Assembly (NCBI GenBank): GCA_900549535.1
Contig: UROR01000068.1
Coordinates: forward strand, 1 to 10,300
Direction: 5' to 3'
DNA from: an uncultured Collinsella sp.
GTDB taxonomy: Bacteria > Actinomycetota > Coriobacteriia > Coriobacteriales > Coriobacteriaceae
DNA length: 10,300 nt
Shown: positions 5,698 to 10,300 of the stretch, piece by piece
Layout of the letters: every line of letters begins with the position of its first letter
Numbering within the stretch: position 1 is the first letter of the stretch
Program-made: the position numbers and the translations under genes
Notes under the pieces: generated by a model
What the model was told of the DNA's origin: nothing
The model's database searches: none
What the model saw: only the letters and a program-made list of their open reading frames with translations

Positions 5698-6635
5698 TAG
5701 GCAGCCTCAATACGATGCAGGATATCAGCAACGACCTCATCGATCGTACATTCATCCATATCAAACCACGCGATACGGTCATCGCGCTTAAACCACGAAA
5801 GCTGACGTTTGGCATAGCGACGCGAACGCATCTTAATGAGTTCGCGAGCCTCATCCATGCTCGTCACGCCATTGAAAGCATCGATGATCTCTTTATAGCC
5901 AATTGCCTGCATCGAAGTCAGGGCATCTCCCAGCCCCTGGTCCATAAGACCGCGAACCTCATCAACAAGACCCTGCTCAAACATCACATCGACACGTAGG
6001 TTAATGCGTTCATAGAGCACCTCGCGATTTCGCGTCAGGCCAAACCATAACGCATGATAATGCTCGCGCGGAACACTAAACTGCGACTTTTGTTGCGCAT
6101 AGGAAACGCCATCATCGTGCATTTCGAGCGCGCGAATCACACGCCGCACGTTATGCGGATGAATAACAGCAGCTGATTCTGGATCGCGCTCGGCAAGCAG
6201 GGCATGCAGTTCTTCCTCGCCAATACGCTCGGCAAGCTCCTGATACCCCGCGCGACGATCGTCCTCAAGCTCGCCCGAGGGAAAATCCATCTCATCCAGG
6301 GCGGCCTTGAGATACAAGCCTGTGCCCCCGCAAAACACCGGTAGGCGGCCCTCGCCAAGCAAACGCTCAACATGCGCGCGAGCGTCAGCCTGATAAAGCG
6401 CAGCAGAATATGCCACACCCGGCTCTACAATGTCGACGAGACGCAGCGGCGCCGTACACTCATCGGGCGCCATCTTTGCGGTACCGATGTCCATGCCGCG
6501 ATAGATTTGCATCGCATCGCACGACAGCACTTCGGACGAAAGACGAGCCGCCAAACGGTCGGCAACACCACTCTTACCAACCGCCGTCGGACCGACGATC
6601 GCAACGGCGGAAAGACCTGCCCCGGGAGAAACCAT
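5697..6635 (-). CDS. miaA: tRNA dimethylallyltransferase MiaA
   Basis: Adds a dimethylallyl group from DMAPP to N6 of A37 in tRNAs that read UNN codons, making i6A, the substrate of MiaB next door. Seen: P-loop GPTAVGKS (15-22), the SCDAMQIYRGMDIGTAK motif (38-54; Asp40 is the predicted catalytic base), GGTGLYLKA (103-111), and the tRNA-binding region SMQAIGYKEI, with RSRRYAKRQLSWFKRD near the end. The 312 aa are typical. The start at 6635 (MVSPGAGLSA...) is supported by the TAATG overlap with the miaB stop; no strong ribosome site is seen, so coupling to miaB is likely. SCDAMQ replaces the usual SADSMQ; the rest is conventional. Confidence 0.97.
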   Translation of the reverse strand: MVSPGAGLSAVAIVGPTAVGKSGVADRLAARLSSEVLSCDAMQIYRGMDIGTAKMAPDECTAPLRLVDIVEPGVAYSAALYQADARAHVERLLGEGRLPVFCGGTGLYLKAALDEMDFPSGELEDDRRAGYQELAERIGEEELHALLAERDPESAAVIHPHNVRRVIRALEMHDDGVSYAQQKSQFSVPREHYHALWFGLTRNREVLYERINLRVDVMFEQGLVDEVRGLMDQGLGDALTSMQAIGYKEIIDAFNGVTSMDEARELIKMRSRRYAKRQLSWFKRDDRIAWFDMDECTIDEVVADILHRIEAA

Positions 6636-8011
6636 TAGCGCGGCTCGCCCACAACGGAGCCGGACAAATACCAGGTCTTGGCAACGTCAACGTCAACATC
6701 AACGATCTTGCCAACAAGCTGATCGATGCAGTAACCCTCGGGGATAGGCGCATGCACGGTCTGATTCTTGGGGCTCTTGCCCAGTAGCACCGCGTCATTC
6801 TTTTTGCTCGTTCCCTCAATGAGCGCCGGCACCACAGTATGAAGCTCACCCTGGTTATACTCATGTGCCGTGGTCTCGATAACCTTAACCAGGCGGTTGA
6901 AACGCTCGAGAATAACCTCATGCGGCGTAGGATCGTCAATCTCGGCGGCCGGGGTACCGGCGCGCTTGGAATAGATGAAGGTATAGGCCTGAGCATAGCG
7001 GACCGTCTCGGCAAGTGAGAGCGTCTGCTCAAAGTCTTCTTCAGTCTCGCCCGGGAAGCCAACGATAATGTCGGTCGAGAGCGCGATATCGGGCATGCGG
7101 TTGCGAATGCGATCGACCAGGCCCAGATAGTCCTCGCGTGTATAACGGCGATTCATCTCTTTGAGGATCCGTGTCGAACCTGACTGGACGGCCAGGTGCA
7201 ACTGCGGCATAACGGCAGGCGTCTCGGCCATGGCGTCGATGGTCTCGGGGAGCAGATCCTTGGGATGCGAAGACGTAAAGAAGATGCGCTCCACACCCGT
7301 ATCGCCCACGGCACGCAGCAGATCGGCAAAACGCGGCTTGCCAAACAGATCGCGACCATATGAGTTAACGTTTTGGCCCAGCAGCGTAATCTCACGCACG
7401 CCCTGGCGCACCAAACCGGTCACCTCGTCGACAATCTCCTCGAAGGGGCGACTTTTTTCGCGACCGCGCACGTACGGCACGATGCAATAGGTGCAGAAAT
7501 TATTGCAGCCTGTCATGATGGGCACCCAGGCGTGATACTGGGTCTCGCGATGCCACGGCATGCTCATGGCATCCGTATCCTCATGCTCATTGGTGCGGAT
7601 ATGACGCTTACCATCAAGGAACGCCTCGGCAATGAGCTCGGCCACATGTGCGATGGAATGCGTGCCAAAGATGACATTGACGTTATCGACGTTGGTGAGC
7701 AGGCCCTCTCCATCACGCTGCGCGATGCAGCCGCCCACGGCAACCACACGCTTGCCCGAAGGCGAAGGCGGCAGGCTTTTGCAGGAATTGCACTGACCGT
7801 ACAGGCGAGTATCGGCGGCCTCACGCACACAGCATGTCATGAAGACAACGATATCGGCATGCTCGGGATCGAGCGCCATGAGGCAGCCATACGAATCAAG
7901 CAGACCGCTCACACGCTCGGAGTCGTGCTGATTCATCTGACAGCCAAAGGTGCGGATAAAGTAGGTTTTACCGGCAAGAATATCGCGTACGGAACGCTGG
8001 TCCATGTGCAT
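6635..8011 (-). CDS. miaB: tRNA-2-methylthio-N6-dimethylallyladenosine synthase MiaB
   Basis: A radical-SAM methylthiotransferase turning i6A37 into ms2i6A37 with two [4Fe-4S] clusters. The N-terminal UPF0004 domain has cluster cysteines Cys24 (FGCQMN), Cys60 (MTCCVRE) and Cys95 (GGCIAQRDG); the radical-SAM CxxxCxxC is Cys169, Cys173, Cys176 (TGCNNFCTYCIVPYVRGRE). A TRAM RNA-binding domain fills about 395-455. The length of 458 aa is normal. The usual NTC before VRE is MTC, followed by an extra Cys61. The first ATG (8009-8011) has TAGGA 4 nt before it; an ATG two codons on is possible. It lies 39 nt after spoVS, as in the Bacillus ymdA-ymdB-spoVS-...-ymcB region, and overlaps miaA by one base. 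Confidence 0.97.
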   Translation of the reverse strand: MHMDQRSVRDILAGKTYFIRTFGCQMNQHDSERVSGLLDSYGCLMALDPEHADIVVFMTCCVREAADTRLYGQCNSCKSLPPSPSGKRVVAVGGCIAQRDGEGLLTNVDNVNVIFGTHSIAHVAELIAEAFLDGKRHIRTNEHEDTDAMSMPWHRETQYHAWVPIMTGCNNFCTYCIVPYVRGREKSRPFEEIVDEVTGLVRQGVREITLLGQNVNSYGRDLFGKPRFADLLRAVGDTGVERIFFTSSHPKDLLPETIDAMAETPAVMPQLHLAVQSGSTRILKEMNRRYTREDYLGLVDRIRNRMPDIALSTDIIVGFPGETEEDFEQTLSLAETVRYAQAYTFIYSKRAGTPAAEIDDPTPHEVILERFNRLVKVIETTAHEYNQGELHTVVPALIEGTSKKNDAVLLGKSPKNQTVHAPIPEGYCIDQLVGKIVDVDVDVAKTWYLSGSVVGEPR

Positions 8012-8050
8012 AAGTCCTAACGATGGGGAGCGAAACGAGGCAAGCAGAAG

Positions 8051-8368
8051 CTATGCCACAGGCTTAACATCATCCATGACGACGTTATCCATAGCAGCTC
8101 GATTAATCTGATGAACGTAAATAGAAAGACGGATGGCCGTGCGCGACTCCCCGTTAATGAGGATGTCGGAGAACACGGGCGCGCAGGAAATATCAAATCC
8201 GGTTGGAATCAAAAAACCGCGCGCAATAGCCACGGCCTTTATGGCCTGGTTGACCGCACCGGCGCCGACACACTGGATGTTGACGGGTACACCATCCTTG
8301 ACCATGCCGGCGATGGCGCCGGCAACGGACGCGGGCGATGATTTGCTTGATACCTTCAGGCAATCCAT
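8051..8368 (-). CDS. spoVS: Stage V sporulation protein S (SpoVS, Alba-like)
   Basis: A small SpoVS-family protein (Alba-like fold, possible nucleic-acid binding). MDCLKVSSKSSPASVAGAIAG at the start and CVGAGAVNQAIKAVAIARGFL (33-53) are family hallmarks, followed by GFDISCAPVFSDILINGESRTAIRL. The ATG at 8366-8368 is chosen because GCAGGAG lies 7 nt before it and the family's conserved start begins here; the frame extends 13 codons upstream to 8407 without support. The 105 aa exceed the usual ~86 by a C-terminal tail (NRAAMDNVVMDDVKPVA). In Bacillus it affects sporulation and septation; many non-sporulating bacteria keep it near rny, as here, so its general role is probably RNA- or regulation-linked. 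The 74-bp gap upstream could hold its own promoter. Confidence 0.95.
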   Translation of the reverse strand: MDCLKVSSKSSPASVAGAIAGMVKDGVPVNIQCVGAGAVNQAIKAVAIARGFLIPTGFDISCAPVFSDILINGESRTAIRLSIYVHQINRAAMDNVVMDDVKPVA

Positions 8369-8384
8369 GAAGAAACTCCTGCGT

Positions 8385-8401
8385 TTAAAAGTACGTTTTA
8401 A
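8385..8401. promoter_or_regulatory. AT-rich inverted repeat upstream of spoVS
   Basis: TTAAAA (8385-8390) and TTTTAA (8396-8401) are inverted around five bases, 17-33 nt before the spoVS start, in the longest gap of the rny–hflX cluster. It could be an operator or part of an internal promoter; no good -35/-10 pair was found. Confidence 0.3.
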
Positions 8402-8442
8402 CTGCAATAACTGTATCGTACCGAACGGACTCGGTAAAGATG

Positions 8443-9528
8443 CTATTCCTCTTTGGCAAGATCGAACGTCACAGTGATGCGATCACGTGAAACACGAATC
8501 TTGGGGTCGCCGCAAAGGTTGAGATAGTACCGAGCGGCAAGGTCATTAAAGTCGCGCTCCACAGCACGCGAAAACTGTGCTATGTCATCCTTGGCAATAC
8601 GTAGCCCGCGACGATCTTTCGCAAGATCGACAGGAGCCGGCGCATGCGAGGAAGAATCACGCTCGCGCAGCAAACGCGCGGTCACACCGCGAACGGGCTT
8701 AATCTGCCCTGCCAAAATGCGATGTGCCGTGCGCTCGGACATCTCAAGACCCAAACCCGAACAGATACGGATAAAGTCTTCCGCATCCGAAGCAAGACCC
8801 AGACGATCGACCACGGGAAGCTCGGCTTCGTCGTCGATAAACAAAAGACGAGAAGCATCGAGACGGCTGGAGGCCTGTGCATGCAGCGTCGCGGCGATCT
8901 CGGACGGAGACCCCAGATAGACATCACAGGCGCGCAGCTCCTCGAGGGCAAACTCACAGGCGGCGCGAATGATGTTGTGAGGGCCGCGGGCGCAGACATA
9001 GTGACCGTCCTCGTCCTTCACGGCCTGAGGCCAGCTGGACTGATCGGCGCGCTCGCCAAGGCGGTCGGTAGCGACGCTCACTTTAAAAACCGAGCCAAGG
9101 TCAACATCCGACGCGACAACACGTGCCTCGTCGGTATTCTGCTTAATCGAGAACAATGCCATGCCTCGACCGTGAACGCCCCAACGATCCATCTTCATGC
9201 TCTCGAGCTTGGAAGTAACGCGGGCATCGAAGATGCGCTCCTGCATATCCTGCGGCACACCCGAGCCGTTATCCAGAAAGACGAGCGTACGGACGCCATC
9301 TTCCTTGGTCGTAGCGAGATAGACCTTGTCGGCGCCGGCATCACGAGCGTTGCGCAGCATTTCAATGACAATATCCTCGACATGCTGAATGTCGTGCTTT
9401 GCCTGGCGCCGTTCAGCCTCCGAAACGCGGAGGCGGACATACCCCTCGCCAAGGTTCTCCTCGACGCGAAGGTTGCCCTCCCCCGACATCGACGCGATAA
9501 ATGAGATGAGCTCGTTCGCGTCGCTCAT
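8443..9528 (-). CDS. GHKL-type ATP-binding protein of unknown function
   Basis: A 361-aa soluble protein with an N-terminal GHKL (HSP90/MutL/histidine-kinase) ATPase fold. The N box is EMLRNARDAGAD (56-67; Glu56 in the MutL/Hsp90-like catalytic position, Asn60 for Mg), the G1 box is DNGSGVP (86-92), and the G2 lid is GVHGRGMALFSI (117-128). There is no transmembrane segment, sensor or phospho-acceptor His region, so it is not an ordinary histidine kinase. The C-terminal half (about 170-361) matches no family I recognise. It is charged, with helical stretches at about 188-216 and 325-348, and ends in what look like beta strands (PKIRVSRDRITVTFDL). It starts one base after the rny stop, without a clear ribosome site, so coupling to rny is likely. 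The place corresponds to ymdB in Bacillus. A partner of RNase Y or SpoVS is possible but unproven. Confidence 0.85.
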   Translation of the reverse strand: MSDANELISFIASMSGEGNLRVEENLGEGYVRLRVSEAERRQAKHDIQHVEDIVIEMLRNARDAGADKVYLATTKEDGVRTLVFLDNGSGVPQDMQERIFDARVTSKLESMKMDRWGVHGRGMALFSIKQNTDEARVVASDVDLGSVFKVSVATDRLGERADQSSWPQAVKDEDGHYVCARGPHNIIRAACEFALEELRACDVYLGSPSEIAATLHAQASSRLDASRLLFIDDEAELPVVDRLGLASDAEDFIRICSGLGLEMSERTAHRILAGQIKPVRGVTARLLRERDSSSHAPAPVDLAKDRRGLRIAKDDIAQFSRAVERDFNDLAARYYLNLCGDPKIRVSRDRITVTFDLAKEE

Positions 9529-9529
9529 G

Positions 9530-10300
9530 TTATTTAGCGATATCGACAGCGCGGCTCTCGCGAATCACGACGACGCGCACCTGACCGGGATACTCCATCT
9601 CTTCCTCGATCTGATGGGCGATATCGTGAGCCAGGACCGTGGACTGGGCATCGGAGATCTTGTCCGGCTGGACCATGACGTGGACCTCGCGACCGGCCTG
9701 CATGGCATAGGTACGCTCGACGCCTTCATGGGAGTTGGCGATCTCCTCGAGCATCTCGAGACGCGTGATGTAGATCTCGGCAGACTCGCGACGGGCACCG
9801 GGGCGAGAGGCAGAAACGGCATCGGCAGCCTGGACCAGAACATCGAGCACCGTGTTGGGGTCGACGTCGGCGTGATGGGCCTCGATAGCGTGAACGATAA
9901 CGGGCTTCTCGCCATAGCGACGGGCGAGCTCGGCGCCGATAACGGCATGCGGACCCTCGACGTCATGGTCGATAGCCTTACCAAGATCGTGCAGCAGGCC
10001 GGCACGCTTGGCGGTCACAACGTCCAGGCCAAGCTCGGAAGCCATCACGCCACACAGGTCGGAAACCTCGAGGGAATGCTGGAGCACGTTCTGACCAAAC
10101 GAGGTGCGGTAGCGCAGAGCGCCCAGGGTCTTAACGATCTCGGGATGCAGATCGTGGATACCGGTATCGAAGGCAGCCTGCTCGCCAGCCTCGCGCACGC
10201 GCTGCTGAACCAGGTCGGCGGCCTTGTGATACATCTCCTCGATGCGGGCGGGGTGAATGCGGCCGTCGGCGATGAGGTTCTCCAGAGCAACACGGGCGGT
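9530..10300 (-). CDS. rny: Ribonuclease Y, C-terminal part (5' end outside window)
   Basis: A membrane-anchored endoribonuclease that starts mRNA decay in many Gram-positive bacteria. The 256 visible residues run from the end of the KH domain and the linker helix (TARVALENLIADGRIHPARIEEM) through the HD domain (FGQNVLQHSLEVSDLCGVMA, AKRAGLLHDLGKAIDHDVEGPH, AIEAHHADVDP, VQAADAVSASRPGARRES) to the conserved end (EGVERTYAMQAGREVHV, EYPGQVRVVVIRE). The HD metal pair is in LLHDLG. The reading frame continues to the window edge (T, A, R, V, A, L codons at 10300-10283), so the internal ATG near 10234 is not the start. The transmembrane anchor, coiled coil and most of KH are not visible. It heads the rny–GHKL–spoVS–miaB–miaA–hflX cluster. 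Confidence 0.97.
   Translation of the reverse strand, partial: TARVALENLIADGRIHPARIEEMYHKAADLVQQRVREAGEQAAFDTGIHDLHPEIVKTLGALRYRTSFGQNVLQHSLEVSDLCGVMASELGLDVVTAKRAGLLHDLGKAIDHDVEGPHAVIGAELARRYGEKPVIVHAIEAHHADVDPNTVLDVLVQAADAVSASRPGARRESAEIYITRLEMLEEIANSHEGVERTYAMQAGREVHVMVQPDKISDAQSTVLAHDIAHQIEEEMEYPGQVRVVVIRESRAVDIAK

Noticed and set aside
7373..8020. 215-codon ORF antisense to miaB
   Set aside because: A shadow of the miaB reading frame, whose cysteine and radical-SAM motifs are unambiguous.
8369..8407. 13-codon N-terminal extension of spoVS
   Set aside because: It covers the AGGAG site and an AT-rich dyad; the family start MDCLKVSSKSSP lies at 8368 with good spacing.
8644..9504. 286-codon ORF antisense to the GHKL ATPase gene
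   Set aside because: The opposite strand has clear GHKL motifs; this ORF is a codon-bias shadow with no ribosome site or family resemblance.

Overview
The window looks like a chromosomal housekeeping segment from an actinobacterium, most likely class Coriobacteriia (Collinsella or a close relative). This rests on moderate GC, the lexA / LysM / nrdR arrangement typical of Actinobacteria, actinobacterial-type LexA boxes (GAAC-N4-GTTC), and a Bacillus-like rny–spoVS–miaB order. The genus is an inference from gene order and protein character; no search was run.

Left part (1-1518): a GT28/MGDG-synthase-like glycosyltransferase on the + strand. Its frame is open from the window edge but is broken by an in-frame TAG seven codons in, so only a GTG-started, N-terminally short ORF remains. 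The 398 bp between it and the convergent dut gene hold no credible gene. They hold three hairpins. The two outer ones (1134-1237 and 1400-1502) share an asymmetric loop sequence, have diverged but compensated stems, and each sits 13-16 nt after the stop of the gene it follows, in the same sense as that gene. The middle one resembles a two-way terminator.

Middle part (1519-4423): an SOS locus. A LysM membrane protein (YneA/DivS-like position), nrdR and dut read leftward. lexA and a one-base-overlapping membrane acyltransferase (DUF1624, heparan-alpha-glucosaminide N-acetyltransferase-like) read rightward. The 160 bp divergent region carries three LexA boxes spaced exactly 28 bp centre to centre; the middle one lies inside the spacer of a TTGACA/ATAATA promoter for the LysM gene. 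The nrdR start codon lies in one arm of a perfect 12-bp inverted repeat.

Right part (4408-10300): a tightly packed leftward cluster: rny (RNase Y, 5' part outside the window), a GHKL-type ATPase of unknown function, spoVS, miaB, miaA and hflX. miaB/miaA and miaA/hflX overlap by one base (TAATG). The cluster joins RNA decay, tRNA A37 i6A/ms2i6A modification and ribosome-associated GTPase functions. The GHKL ATPase sits where many Bacillota have the phosphoesterase gene ymdB. It is the least explained protein here, while the paired 3' hairpin elements are the least explained DNA.
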